Notes: generated by a model not told the origin, from the letters alone. 64,000 nucleotides of DNA from CAWGXZ01 sp963826695 (GCA_963826695.1 CAWGXZ010000003.1:558001-622000); one strand, 5' to 3'. Counted from the stretch's first letter, positions 18,286 through 27,275 are shown. Numbers and translations are program-made.

Positions 18286-18444
18286 CCCGCGTCCATGACC
18301 GCTTCACAGCGCGAGTCCAGCGACCTCACCCGATGCGCAGGCATGCAGTATTCGCCGAACGCCAGACATCGAGGGCACGCCTGCCAATGCGCCGCGGGCC
18401 CGGGGGGTTGTGCGGCCTATGTACGCGTCACGGTCAGCAGCGAG

Positions 18445-18464
18445 GGGGCTGCCGCAGCAGCCCC
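18445..18464 (-). terminator. GC-rich hairpin after the Bug gene
   Basis: GGGGCTGC-(CGCA)-GCAGCCCC, a perfect 8-bp stem 20 bp beyond the stop at 18484 in the direction of transcription. There is no T-run, so it may act as a Rho-assisted end or an mRNA stabiliser. The surrounding 271 bp (18213-18483) holds no gene. Confidence 0.55.
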
Positions 18465-18483
18465 ACTCAAAGCCGTGAGCGCG

Positions 18484-19452
18484 TCATTCCACCTTGCCGA
18501 TCTTCTGCACCACCTGCGTCATGACGCGGGTGTCGGCGTCGAGGTAGGCCTTGAACTCGGGCGCATCGAGGTACTCGATCGGGCTGCCGGCGCGGCCGAT
18601 CGTCGCGACGACCTGCGGATCGGTGGCGGCCTTCCTGGCCGCGGCGCCCAGCTTCTGCACGATCTCGGCAGGCACGCCCGCGGGCACGAACAGCGCCGAC
18701 CACTGCGCGTACTGCGCCTTGTAGCCGGCCTGCCTGAGGCTCGGCACCTCGGGCAGGGCGGTCAGCGGCTTGTCGCCCCAGTGGGCCAGCGCGCGCAGCT
18801 TGCCCGCCTTGACGTACTGCACGACCGCCGAGGGGCCGGCCGCCACCGCATCGACCTGGCCGGCGAGCAATGCCAGGACGGCCGGGCCGGCGCCCGTGTA
18901 CGGGATGTGCGTCATCCGGAAGCCGGCTTCGGACTTGAGCATCTCGACCGGCACATGCATCGTGCCGTAGTTTCCCGAGCTGCCGTAGTTGTACGCGCCG
19001 GGCTTCTTCCTGGCGTCGGCAACGAATTCGGCCAGGGTCTTCCACGGGGCCTCGGCACGCACCACCAGCACCGTCGGGTCGGCCGTGAAACGCGCGATCG
19101 GGATGAACTGGTCGAGCGCGTAGGGCGGCTTGCGGCCGAGCAGGCTGGCCGCTTCGGGAAGGATCGAGATCGACGACAGGCTGAGCAGCACGGTGTAGCC
19201 ATCCGGCGCGGCCCGCGCTGCCGTGCCGATGCCGAGCCCGCCGCCGGCACCGGCCTTGTTCTCGACGATCACCGTCTGCTTGAGCTCGCGCGCCAGCGCC
19301 TCGGCGACCGGCCGCGCCACCGTGTCGGCGACGCCACCGGGCGGGAAGGGCACGATCATCGTGATCGGCCGGTCCGGGTAGGCGCCTTGGGAGAAGGCGG
19401 CGCCGGCAACGCTCAGCAGCGCACTGCCCAGAAGGAGTTGGCGGCGCCGCAT
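18484..19452 (-). CDS. Bug-family (TctC) periplasmic solute receptor
   Basis: 322 residues from ATG 19452 (MRRRQLLLGSALLSVAGAAF), a signal peptide with an Arg-rich n-region; upstream in-frame residues belong to antisense of the neighbour and are unlikely. Motifs: TMIVPFPPGGVADTVARPVA, VENKAGAGGGLGIGTAARAA, HIPYTGAGPAVLALLAGQVD. Its start lies 1 bp after the stop of the fumarylacetoacetase-family gene, so the two are an operon, divergent from a GntR regulator. The ligand is probably the precursor of the substrate of that enzyme. Confidence 0.92.
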   Translation of the reverse strand: MRRRQLLLGSALLSVAGAAFSQGAYPDRPITMIVPFPPGGVADTVARPVAEALARELKQTVIVENKAGAGGGLGIGTAARAAPDGYTVLLSLSSISILPEAASLLGRKPPYALDQFIPIARFTADPTVLVVRAEAPWKTLAEFVADARKKPGAYNYGSSGNYGTMHVPVEMLKSEAGFRMTHIPYTGAGPAVLALLAGQVDAVAAGPSAVVQYVKAGKLRALAHWGDKPLTALPEVPSLRQAGYKAQYAQWSALFVPAGVPAEIVQKLGAAARKAATDPQVVATIGRAGSPIEYLDAPEFKAYLDADTRVMTQVVQKIGKVE

Positions 19453-19453
19453 G

Positions 19454-20335
19454 TCAGCGCGCCTCGTCGACAAAGCGGTTCTGCAACGTGCCGATGCCGT
19501 CGATCTCGATGCGCACGACATCGCCATGGCGCAGGTAGCGTGGCGGATTCAGGCCCATGCCGACGCCCGCGGGCGTGCCGGTGGCGATCAGGTCACCCGG
19601 CAGCAGCGTGATGCCGCGCGAGCAGGTCTCGATCAGCGTCGGGATGTCGAAGATCAGGTCGGTGGTTTCGCCGTCCTGGCGCAACTCGTCGTTGACCCAG
19701 CAGCGCACCCGCGTTCGGGTGCCGTCGAGCTCGTCGGCCGTCACCGCCCAGGGGCCCATCGGGCAGAAGGTGTCGAAGCTCTTGCCCAGGTCCCATTGCT
19801 GGTGGCGCATCTGCACGTCGCGGGCGGTGACATCGTTGACGATGGTGTAGCCCCAGACATGTCCCATCGCCTCGGCGCGCGAGATGTTGCGGCCGCCCTG
19901 TCCGATGATCACGCAGAGCTCGGCCTCGTAGTCGATGTTGTTCGACACCGAACCGGGCAGCACGACGTCGCAGCCGTTGGCGATGACGCACTCGGGCACC
20001 TTGGTGAAGACGATCGGCCACGCTTCGGGGTTGGCGTTGTTGTCCTTGAAGACCGAGTCGCGCAGCTCCTTGGCGTGCGCGTGGTAGTTGCGGCCGACGC
20101 AAAAGATGTTGCGCCGCGGCAGCGGCACCGGTGCCTCGAGCTGCACATCCGCAATCGCCGTCGCCTCGCCCCGGGCCTCGGGGAGTGCCTCGCCGCGCGT
20201 GCTGCGCTCGACCAGTGCCAGCAGGCCGCGTTGTGCGTCGGCCGGGTCGAGATCGAAGGCGACGACCTGGCTGCCGTCGGCCGAAACGGTGCCGACCTGA
20301 CGGCGTCCCTGGTGGGTGTACGTGGCAATGCGCAT
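19454..20335 (-). CDS. Fumarylacetoacetate hydrolase (FAH) family protein
   Basis: 293 residues from ATG 20335. FAH-family features: NIFCVGRNYHAHAKE, the acidic metal ligands in NNIDYEAELCVIIG, GYTIVNDVTARDVQ, and the C-terminal LLPGDLIATGTPAGVGMG. Family members cleave or hydrate beta-diketo or 2-oxo acids (acylpyruvases, 2-oxo-4-pentenoate hydratases, oxaloacetate decarboxylases); the sequence alone does not decide. It is transcribed divergently from gntR (55 bp apart) and is followed by a Bug receptor. The operator-like repeat in between suggests control by that GntR. Confidence 0.9.
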   Translation of the reverse strand: MRIATYTHQGRRQVGTVSADGSQVVAFDLDPADAQRGLLALVERSTRGEALPEARGEATAIADVQLEAPVPLPRRNIFCVGRNYHAHAKELRDSVFKDNNANPEAWPIVFTKVPECVIANGCDVVLPGSVSNNIDYEAELCVIIGQGGRNISRAEAMGHVWGYTIVNDVTARDVQMRHQQWDLGKSFDTFCPMGPWAVTADELDGTRTRVRCWVNDELRQDGETTDLIFDIPTLIETCSRGITLLPGDLIATGTPAGVGMGLNPPRYLRHGDVVRIEIDGIGTLQNRFVDEAR

Positions 20336-20348
20336 GGGGTCTCCAAAG

Positions 20349-20370
20349 TGGTTCCAAATGCTACCATTTG
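20349..20370. promoter_or_regulatory. Probable GntR operator between FAH gene and gntR
   Basis: The 55-bp divergent gap contains TGGT-N10-ACCA (20349-20366) overlapping CAAATG-CTAC-CATTTG (20355-20370), both perfect inverted repeats. FadR-subfamily GntR proteins often bind TGGT...ACCA type sites. Its place between two divergent starts suits control of both genes. Confidence 0.6.
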
Positions 20371-20390
20371 AGCCCAATGGAGGGCCGAGG

Positions 20391-21071
20391 ATGGATGCAG
20401 CGTTTTCCCTGAGAGAGGCGATCCTGGACAAGCTGCGCTCGCGCTCGTGGCGTGCGGGGCAGCGCCTTCCCGCCGAGCGCGAACTCGGCGAGCGCTACGG
20501 CCTGAGCCGCTCGACGGTGCGCCGGGTGCTTGCCGAATTCAAGCAGCAGCAACTCATCACCCAGAGCGTCGGCAGCGGCACCTACGTCAGTGCACAGGTC
20601 CAGGGTGCACTTGCCGCGTTGGCGCCTGCCGAGCCGGCCGGCCTGGCGGCAGGCGTCAGTCCAGCCGAGCTGATGAGTGCCAGGCTGGTGCTCGAGCCTG
20701 CCGTGGTCGAGATGGTCATCGGCAACGCCACCGCGGCCGATTTCGCGCGGATGGACGAATGCAACCTGCGGGCAGAGGAGGCGAGCACCGCCGAGGAGTT
20801 CGAACTCTGGGACGGCCGGCTGCACGAAGCCATCGCCGACGCCGCGCACAACCGCTTCATTTCGAGCGTCTTTCGTCTGATGAACGAGGCGCGGGCGCAG
20901 GGCGAATGGGGGGTGCTGAAGCGCCGCAGCGCGACGCCGGAGCGGCGGCTTGCCTACCAGGAGCAGCACCGCTCGCTGGTTGCCGCACTGAAGCAGCGCG
21001 ACGCGGTCGCGGCGCGGGCGCTGTGCCTCGAGCATTTGCAGCAGGTGCGCACGAACATGCTCGGCATCTGA
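20391..21071 (+). CDS. GntR-family (FadR subfamily) transcriptional regulator
   Basis: 226 residues from ATG 20391, preceded by GGAGGGCCGAGG. N-terminal winged helix-turn-helix: LPAERELGERYGLSRSTVRR around residues 25-45, then a wing ending in GSGTYVS. The C-terminal all-helical FCD-type ligand domain has the expected ARLVLEPAVVEMVI, the LHEAIADAAHNRF metal/ligand segment and a helix containing EQHRSLVAALKQRD. It lies divergent from the FAH-Bug pair and upstream of a Bug and molybdenum hydroxylase operon, so it probably controls both directions in response to the carboxylate being degraded. Confidence 0.92.
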   Translation: MDAAFSLREAILDKLRSRSWRAGQRLPAERELGERYGLSRSTVRRVLAEFKQQQLITQSVGSGTYVSAQVQGALAALAPAEPAGLAAGVSPAELMSARLVLEPAVVEMVIGNATAADFARMDECNLRAEEASTAEEFELWDGRLHEAIADAAHNRFISSVFRLMNEARAQGEWGVLKRRSATPERRLAYQEQHRSLVAALKQRDAVAARALCLEHLQQVRTNMLGI

Positions 21072-21190
21072 ACCATTTCAGCTGCTGCCGGGATGCGGGT
21101 CGGCTTTGCAATGACCCTGCGCGCCAAGAGCGGGTACATTGGGTGACTGCGCACCAGCGCCATACCAATTAGAACCAATCGGAGACGGAC

Positions 21191-22180
21191 TTGCCTGCTT
21201 TCATGCCATTCATCGCGCGCCGCGGCGCGCTCGCCTGCGTCGCCATTGCGCTGCTTGCCGCTGCCCTGCCGGCAGCGGCCCAGGAGTATCCGACCCGTCC
21301 GGTGCGCATCGTCGTGCCGTTCGCGCCAGGCGGCTCGGCCGACGTCTATGGCCGCTACATCGCCCAGCGCCTGCAGGAGTCGCTCGGCCAGACCTTCATC
21401 GTCGACAACCGGCCCGGCGCCGGATCGGTGATCGGCACCGACGCCGTTGCCAAGAGTGCGCCCGACGGCTACACGCTGCTGTTGATGTCGAACACGCACA
21501 CGGTCAACGAGTCGCTGATTCCGAACAAGCCGTTCCAGCTGATGCGCGATTTCGCGCCGATCGCGCCGCTGAACTTCTCCGACCTGGTGCTGGTTTCGCG
21601 CAGCGGCCTGCCGGAGCAGACGCTTGCCGACCTGATCCGCTCAGCCAAGCGCAAGCCGGGCCAGCTGTCGTATGCCTCGTCGGGCCCGGGTACGCCGTAC
21701 CACATGGCGGGCGAGCTGTTCAAGGTGATGGCGGGCATTTCGGCGACGCACATTCCCTACAAGGGCAGTGCCGGCGCACGGACCGATGTGCTCGGCGGAC
21801 AGATCGACCTGATGTTCGACGCGATCCCCACCATGAGCGAGCACATCAAGAGCGGCAAGGTGCGCGCGCTCGGTGTCACCGGCAAGAGCCGGTCGAGCAC
21901 GCTGCCCGACGTGCCGACGATCGCCGAGGCGGGTGTCCCCGGCTACGAGGCGACGATCTGGCTCGGGCTGCTGGCACCCAAGGGCACGCCGCCGGCGATC
22001 GTCAACCGGCTGAATGCCGAGGTCGCAAAGATCACCGGCAGCGCGGCGACGCGCGCCGAATGGACCCGGCAGGGAACGACGGCCATGACGATGGGGGTCG
22101 ACGAGTTCAGCCGCTACATGACCGCCGACATCGCCAAGTGGGCGAACATCGTCAAGATCTCCGGGGCCAAGGTCGATTGA
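21191..22180 (+). CDS. Bug-family (TctC) periplasmic solute receptor
   Basis: 329 residues if read from TTG 21191 (GGAGA 6 nt upstream) or 325 from ATG 21203; the RBS favours the TTG. Signal peptide with cleavage after PAAAQ. Motifs: IVVPFAPGGSADVYGRYIAQ, VDNRPGAGSVIGTDAVAKSA, HIPYKGSAGARTDVLGGQID, WLGLLAPKGTP. First gene of the operon with the two hydroxylase subunits (7 bp to the next gene), so its ligand is probably the heteroaromatic or aromatic acid hydroxylated by them. Confidence 0.92.
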   Translation: MPAFMPFIARRGALACVAIALLAAALPAAAQEYPTRPVRIVVPFAPGGSADVYGRYIAQRLQESLGQTFIVDNRPGAGSVIGTDAVAKSAPDGYTLLLMSNTHTVNESLIPNKPFQLMRDFAPIAPLNFSDLVLVSRSGLPEQTLADLIRSAKRKPGQLSYASSGPGTPYHMAGELFKVMAGISATHIPYKGSAGARTDVLGGQIDLMFDAIPTMSEHIKSGKVRALGVTGKSRSSTLPDVPTIAEAGVPGYEATIWLGLLAPKGTPPAIVNRLNAEVAKITGSAATRAEWTRQGTTAMTMGVDEFSRYMTADIAKWANIVKISGAKVD

Positions 22181-22187
22181 CCCTGCC

Positions 22188-22631
22188 ATGATCTGCTTCC
22201 AGGTCAATGGCGTCGCGCAGGCGATCGAGGCCGACACGAAGACGCCGCTGCTCGACGTGTTGCGCGACGATTTGCAACTGGTCGGCAGCCGCTTCGGTTG
22301 CGGTGCCGGTGAATGCGGCGCCTGCCGGGTGCTGGTCGACGGCCGGTCGCAGGCCGCGTGCACGCTGCCGATGTGGGCGGTCGAGGGTGTCGAGGTCACC
22401 ACCGTCGAGGGACTGCCTGCCGGGTTGCGGCAGGCGTTCATCGACGAGCAGGCCGCGCAGTGCGGCTATTGCAGCTCGGGAATGCTGGTCGGCGCCGCCG
22501 CGCTGCTTCGCCACACGCCGCAACCGACCGAAGCCGAGGTGCGCGCCGCGCTCGATGAGCACCTGTGCCGCTGTGGCGCGCACAACCGCATCGTGCGCGC
22601 GGTGCTTCGCGCGTCGCAGCGCACGGCATGA
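22188..22631 (+). CDS. [2Fe-2S] small subunit of a molybdenum hydroxylase (NicA-like)
   Basis: 147 residues. The plant-type cluster is bound by GCGAGECGACRVLVDG (Cys pattern CxxxxCxxC) plus a Cys near residue 60, and the second [2Fe-2S] by QCGYCSSGM and HLCRCGAHNRI. This is the xanthine dehydrogenase-family small subunit; two-component enzymes of this type include nicotinate and isoquinoline dehydrogenases. The stop overlaps the large-subunit start by 4 nt. No FAD subunit is present, so electrons probably leave to a cytochrome or quinone partner not encoded here. Confidence 0.92.
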   Translation: MICFQVNGVAQAIEADTKTPLLDVLRDDLQLVGSRFGCGAGECGACRVLVDGRSQAACTLPMWAVEGVEVTTVEGLPAGLRQAFIDEQAAQCGYCSSGMLVGAAALLRHTPQPTEAEVRAALDEHLCRCGAHNRIVRAVLRASQRTA

Positions 22632-24656
22632 GGCTCGAGTTCGCCGAAGACGGCTCGGTGCGCGTGCGCACCGGCAAGGTCGAGCTCGGCCAGGGCATCC
22701 ACACCGCACTGACGCAGATCGCTGCGGATGCGCTGGGCCTCGGGCTCGAACAGGTCCAGGTGCTCGCACCCGATACCGCGCACGGGCCGGACGAAGGCGT
22801 CACATCCGGCAGCCTCTCGATACAGGACGGCGGCGGCGCCTTGCGCCGTGCGTGTGACGAGGCGCTCGCCGGGCGCCGCGCGTCCGCGACCGAGGTGCCT
22901 GTCGGGGCGTCCGGCAGCGCCGAGCGGGCCCGCGCCGAACGGCACGCCGAACGCTCCGCAGGCGCCGCCTGCGGCAGCCCGTGCCGCGATCGGCCAGCGC
23001 TTCGACCGGCTCGACCTTCCGGCGAAGTTCGCGGGCGCACCCGCTTATATCCACGACCTTTCACCAGCGGGGCTGCTGCACGGCCGGGTGCTGCATCCGC
23101 CGCAGCCCGACGGCCGGCTTGCGGCCGTCGACATGCGGGCAGCGGAAGCGGTCGCGGGCGTGGTGCGGGTTCACCGCGACGGCCAGCTCATCGGCGTGCT
23201 TGCCGAACGCAGCCGCGACGCCGACCGGGCCGCGGCGCTGCTGCGCGAGGGCGCCCGCTGGCAGGCGGGCAGCGTCTGGCCTGCGGCGGGCCGGGCGCTG
23301 GCCGACCTGACGGCCGCACCGGTCCGCACGCATACCGTCGGCCAGCACGGCGTGCGTCCGACCACCGGCATTGCCCACACGCTTCGCGCCACCTACCGCA
23401 AACCGTGGATCGCGCATGCCTCGCTGGCGCCCTCCTGCGCGCTGGCGCGCTGGGGCGTCGGCGACGAGGCGGGCCGCCTGCACGTCTGGTCGCACAGCCA
23501 GGGCATCTACAACCTGCAGCGCGATCTCGAACTCGCGTTCGGGCTGGCGACAGGCGCGGTGCGGGTACAGCACGTCGAGAGCGCCGGCTGCTACGGCCAC
23601 AACGGCGCCGACGACGTGGCCTACGACGCGGCCTGGCTGGCGCGGCAGGTGCCGGGCCGGACCGTGCGCATGCTGTGGAGCCGCGCCGACGAGTTGGCAC
23701 GCGCGCCGCTCGGGCCGGGCATGGCCGTCGTGCTCGAGGCCGATCTCGACGCCGCCGGCGCGCTGCTTCACTGGCGGCACCAGACCTGGAGCACCGGGCA
23801 CAGCGCTCGGCCCGGGCGCAGCGCGACGCCGGCGCTGCTCGGCAGCTGGCAGACCGCCGAACCGTTCGCCGCCCCACCGTCGATCAACATGCCCCTGCAG
23901 GCAGGCGGCGGTGCCGAGCGCAATGCGCTGCCGGGCTACGACCTGCCGGCATGGCAGGTGGTGCGCCACGATGTGCAGGCGGTGCTGCCACGCAGCTCGG
24001 CTCTGCGCTCGCTCGGCGCCTTCGCCAACGTCTTTGCCATCGAGAGCTTCATCGATGAACTTGCGCTGGCAACCGGCGTCGACCCGCTGGCCTTCCGGCG
24101 GGCCCGCCTCGGGCGCGATCCGCAGCTGCTCGAGGTGCTCGATGCGGCGGTCGAGCGCTCGGGCTGGACGACACGCACCCGGCGTGACGGCATCGGCTGG
24201 GGCCTCGGCTGCGCCCGTTACAAGGGCACCGGCGCCTGGTGCGCGGTGGTTGCCGAAGTCGAGGCCGGTGCACAGTTGCGGGTGCAGCGGCTGACCATTG
24301 CCGTCGACGTCGGCCAGGTGGTCAATCCCGACGGCGTCGTCGCGCAGATCGAGGGCGGTGCCATCCAGGCGACGAGCTGGGCCCTGAAGGAGGCCGTCGA
24401 CTTCGACGCCGAAGGCGTCACCAGCGACAGCTGGGGCCGCTACCCGATCCTGCGCTTTTCCGAAGTACCCGCCGTCGACGTGCTGCTGATGCCGTCGACC
24501 GACGCCTCGCTGGGTGCCGGCGAAGCCTCGCTCGGCCCGACCGCCGGTGCCATCGCCAACGCCTTGTTCGATGCGCTCGGCGTGCGCGTCCGCGAGCTGC
24601 CGCTGACCGCGGAACGCATCGTCGCTGCCATGGACGACCCGAGCCAAACCACGTAG
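22628..24656 (+). CDS. Molybdopterin-binding large subunit (NicB/IorB-like), with a frame break between about 22860 and 22960
   Basis: From ATG 22628 the first frame encodes VELGQGIHTALTQIAADALG, then DEGVTSGSLSIQDGGGALRR, which is a true Mo-site segment. The frame must then change: the next frame carries FDRLDLPAKFAGAPAYIHDL, RPTTGIAHTLRATYRKPWIA, VESAGCYGHNGADDVAYDAA and, at the end, GVVAQIEGGAIQATSWALKE and the Mo-cofactor Glu region ASLGAGEASLGPTAGAIANA. A single inserted base would join them. The region around the break is Ala/Pro/Arg-rich and shorter than I expect for the family, so a small deletion cannot be excluded. The enzyme hydroxylates an aromatic or N-heterocyclic ring carbon using water. 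It is coupled to the Fe-S subunit. Confidence 0.82.
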
Positions 24657-24665
24657 GAGCCCCTG

Positions 24666-25367
24666 ATGTCGAAAACAATCCACTTCCTCTGCGCCGGAGC
24701 CTCGCAAGGCCTGGTCAAGGCCCTGCAGGACACCATCCAGACGCGCACCGGCGCGACGCTCGCCGGCCGCTTCGGTGCGGTCGGTGCGATGAAGGAGGCC
24801 CTGCTCGCCGGCGAAGCCTGCGACCTCATGATCGTCACCGACAAGATGATCGGCGAGCTGGCCGAGGCCGGATGGCTCGACCCGCAGAGCCGCACGCCGC
24901 TCGGCCAGGTGAAGACCGGCGTCGCCGTCCGCGCCGGCGCGCCACGACCCGACATCGCCAGCGGCGACACGCTGAAAGCGGCGCTTCTGGCCGCCGATGC
25001 GATCTATTTTCCCGATCCGCAGCGGGCCACGGCCGGCATCCATTTCGCCAACGTGATGCGCGAACTCGGCATCCACGACGAGCTGCTGCCGCGCTTCCGC
25101 ACCTTCCCGAACGGCGCCACGGCGATGGCCGAGATGGCACGCTGCGACGCGGCGCAGCCGATCGGCTGCACGCAGGTCACCGAGATCAACTACACCGAGG
25201 GTGTCGACCTGGTCGGCGCGCTGCCGGACCGCTTCGAGCTGGCAACCTTGTACGCGGCGGCCGTTTCCGCCAAGGCGACCGACCCGGCACTCGCACGCAG
25301 CGTCCTCGAGCTGGTGGCAGGCGCCGATTCACGGCCGCTGCGCGAGGCGGGCGGCTTTATCGTCTGA
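24666..25367 (+). CDS. ModA-like substrate-binding domain protein without signal peptide
   Basis: 233 residues from ATG 24666, 9 bp after the hydroxylase subunit. Fold signature of the molybdate-binding ModA group: FLCAGASQGLVKALQDTIQ at the start, GEACDLMIVTDKMIGELAEA, and later IGCTQVTEINYTEGVDLVGA. No signal sequence is present, so it is probably cytoplasmic. Such proteins occur beside Bug-linked catabolic genes in this group of bacteria. Next to a molybdoenzyme it might help molybdate or cofactor insertion, or it may sense the pathway substrate. Function uncertain. Confidence 0.8.
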   Translation: MSKTIHFLCAGASQGLVKALQDTIQTRTGATLAGRFGAVGAMKEALLAGEACDLMIVTDKMIGELAEAGWLDPQSRTPLGQVKTGVAVRAGAPRPDIASGDTLKAALLAADAIYFPDPQRATAGIHFANVMRELGIHDELLPRFRTFPNGATAMAEMARCDAAQPIGCTQVTEINYTEGVDLVGALPDRFELATLYAAAVSAKATDPALARSVLELVAGADSRPLREAGGFIV

Positions 25368-25481
25368 GGGGGCCGGCTCCGCGAGGCGCTTGTCACCGCC
25401 TTCAGTCAGCGAAGCCCCGCTTTCACCGCCGCGTTGCCGGTGCCACGCTCGACGCCCAATCGTCGACTGACGAGTGGCGCC

Positions 25482-25508
25482 GGCTGGGCGGCGCTCAGCC
25501 GCCCAGCC
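25482..25508 (-). terminator. Strong hairpin overlapping the amidohydrolase stop codon
   Basis: GGCTGGGCGGC-(GCTCA)-GCCGCCCAGCC, a perfect 11-bp stem. The amidohydrolase stop (25495-25497) lies in its loop, so the last codons form half of the stem. No T-tract is seen. It also lies between convergent genes (plus-strand gene ending at 25367) and could block read-through from either side. Confidence 0.65.
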
Positions 25509-26361
25509 CGAGCAGCCGCACCGCATTCGCCTTCAGGATCAGCGGCTTGACCTCTTCGCGGAACTCGCTCTCGGCGAAGTCCCGCATCCAGCGGTCGGGG
25601 GTGATCAGCGGGTAGTCGGAGGCGAACAGCACCCGGTCCTTGAGCAAGGTGTTGGCGTACTGCACCAGCTGGGGCGGAAAGTACTTCGGGCTCCAGCCGG
25701 AGAGGTCGATCCAGACGTTCGGCTTGTGCATCGCCACCGACAGCGCCTCGTCCTGCCAGGGGAAGGACGGATGCGCAATGACGATCTGCATGTCCGGGAA
25801 GGCGATCGCCACCTCGTCGAGGTGCATCGGATTCGAGTACTCGAGCTTCAGCCCGCCGCCGCAGCGCATGCCGCTGCCGATACCCGAGTGGCCGCTGTGG
25901 AACACGGCCGGCATCTTGTACTCGTTGATGACCTCGTAGATCGGCCAGGCCATCCGGTCGTAAGGGTAGAAGCCCTGCAACGTCGGGTGGAACTTGAAGC
26001 CCTTGACGCCGTGCTCCTCGATCAGCCGGCGCGCCTCGCGCGCGCCCATCACGCCCTTGTGCGGGTCGATCGAGGCAAAGGCGATCATGATGTCGCTGTT
26101 CTTCTGCGCGGCCTCGGCAATCTCCTCGTTGGGTATGCGCCGGCGTCCGGTCTGCGCCTCGGCGTCGACCATGAACATGACGAAGCCGATCTTGCGCTCG
26201 CGGTAGTGGTCGATGCTTTCCTGGATCGTCGGTCGCTTGCTCGAACGGAAGTACTTGTCGGCGGCGCGGTCGAATTCGGCGCCGTAGTTGTCGAACGGGT
26301 TCCAGCACGACACCTCGGCATGCGTGTGGGTGTCGATCGCGAAAAGCTCGTCGATGTTCAT
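25495..26361 (-). CDS. Amidohydrolase_2-family metal-dependent hydrolase/decarboxylase
   Basis: 288 residues from ATG 26361. TIM-barrel metal motifs: FAIDTHTHAEVSCWNPFDN at the start (HxH), GVKGFKFHPTLQGFYP, MQIVIAHPSFPWQDE and RVLFASDYPLITPDRW (terminal Asp). This family includes ACMSD, gamma-resorcylate decarboxylase and 4-oxalomesaconate hydratase-like enzymes, all acting on carboxylated aromatics or ring-fission products; which one cannot be told. It follows a LuxR-type regulator by 92 bp on the same strand. The 3' end is embedded in a hairpin. Confidence 0.88.
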   Translation of the reverse strand: MNIDELFAIDTHTHAEVSCWNPFDNYGAEFDRAADKYFRSSKRPTIQESIDHYRERKIGFVMFMVDAEAQTGRRRIPNEEIAEAAQKNSDIMIAFASIDPHKGVMGAREARRLIEEHGVKGFKFHPTLQGFYPYDRMAWPIYEVINEYKMPAVFHSGHSGIGSGMRCGGGLKLEYSNPMHLDEVAIAFPDMQIVIAHPSFPWQDEALSVAMHKPNVWIDLSGWSPKYFPPQLVQYANTLLKDRVLFASDYPLITPDRWMRDFAESEFREEVKPLILKANAVRLLGLGG

Positions 26362-26453
26362 CAGGGTCTCCGGAGGTTCGGCAGCGGCCGATCTTGCATG
26401 CAGTGCGTGTCGCGTGGAAGGATGTCGTGCGCTTCGCTTGTCGCGCAGTCGCG

Positions 26454-27275
26454 TCAGTGTTGCTGCGCGGCGCGGCCCATGGCCAAGCCGAACAGTTCGC
26501 TGCGGAAGTGGATGCCGAGCCGGTCGAAGGCCCGGTTGCGGTAGGTCTTGACGGTGGCGACCGAAAGCGCGAGGTCGCAGGCGATGCCGTCGTGGGTCCA
26601 GCCGCGCAGCAGGCGATCGCAGACCTGCAGCTCGCGCGGCGTCAGCGCCGGGCAGCGGCCGAGGAGCATGGCCGCGGCGTCGCACGCCGTGTCGGGCGCT
26701 GCGGGCGATGTCAACGCGACATGGCGGCGAACCGAGGCGAACAGCCAACCCGCCGCGTGCCACGCCGCGTCGAAGTCGGCGTCGCCGAAGGGCGGGTGCT
26801 CGACGTGCCGGTAGAGGTTGACGGTCAGCAGGCCCTCGCCGCCGTCCGTGCCGACCAGCGAAAGCCGCTCGCGCATGCCATGGCGCACGTAGATCTGCTC
26901 GCGGTGCGACGCCGGCATTTCCTCGGCACGCCAGTGCGCCAGCACCGGCGTTGTCAGCGGTGCGTGCGCACGAATTCGCTCGAAGCTGGTGTCGGCGCCA
27001 TGCAGGTGCTGGCGATAGAGGTCGAAGCAGGCCCGCGTCGCATCGGGCACCCGGTAGCTTCCGCTGGCGTACAGGCACGGCGGCCGGTGCGCGGCGACAC
27101 GGTAGACGGACCAGGAGTCGACTGCCAATGCGCCGTTCAGGCCGGCAAGCGCCGCGGTGCCGAAGTCGTCGCGGCCGATGCAGCCGATGACTGCGGCCAT
27201 TGCGTCGTCGCGCAGCGCCTGCGGCTTCGCGCTGCGGGGCTGCTCGTCGCGTGTCGTCAGGCTCCAAAGTCGCAT
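26454..27275 (-). CDS. LuxR-family transcriptional regulator
   Basis: 273 residues from ATG 27275 with AAGGAG upstream. The C-terminal LuxR-type helix-turn-helix is clear: LTPRELQVCDRLLRGWTHDG followed by IACDLALSVATVKTYRNRAF and DRLGIHFRSELF. The N-terminal part has no recognisable receiver or autoinducer domain, so the signal is unknown. Probably controls the downstream amidohydrolase gene and perhaps the divergent marR-Bug operon. Confidence 0.9.
   Translation of the reverse strand: MRLWSLTTRDEQPRSAKPQALRDDAMAAVIGCIGRDDFGTAALAGLNGALAVDSWSVYRVAAHRPPCLYASGSYRVPDATRACFDLYRQHLHGADTSFERIRAHAPLTTPVLAHWRAEEMPASHREQIYVRHGMRERLSLVGTDGGEGLLTVNLYRHVEHPPFGDADFDAAWHAAGWLFASVRRHVALTSPAAPDTACDAAAMLLGRCPALTPRELQVCDRLLRGWTHDGIACDLALSVATVKTYRNRAFDRLGIHFRSELFGLAMGRAAQQH

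Noticed and set aside
16488..18344. Longer start at 18344 for the acyl-CoA ligase
   Set aside because: The extension would cross a candidate operator, has no family similarity, and the ATG at 18212 has a good ribosome-binding site.
23061..25076. A 671-codon minus-strand frame opposite the molybdenum hydroxylase
   Set aside because: Antisense of clear coding sequence on the other strand, no recognisable motifs.
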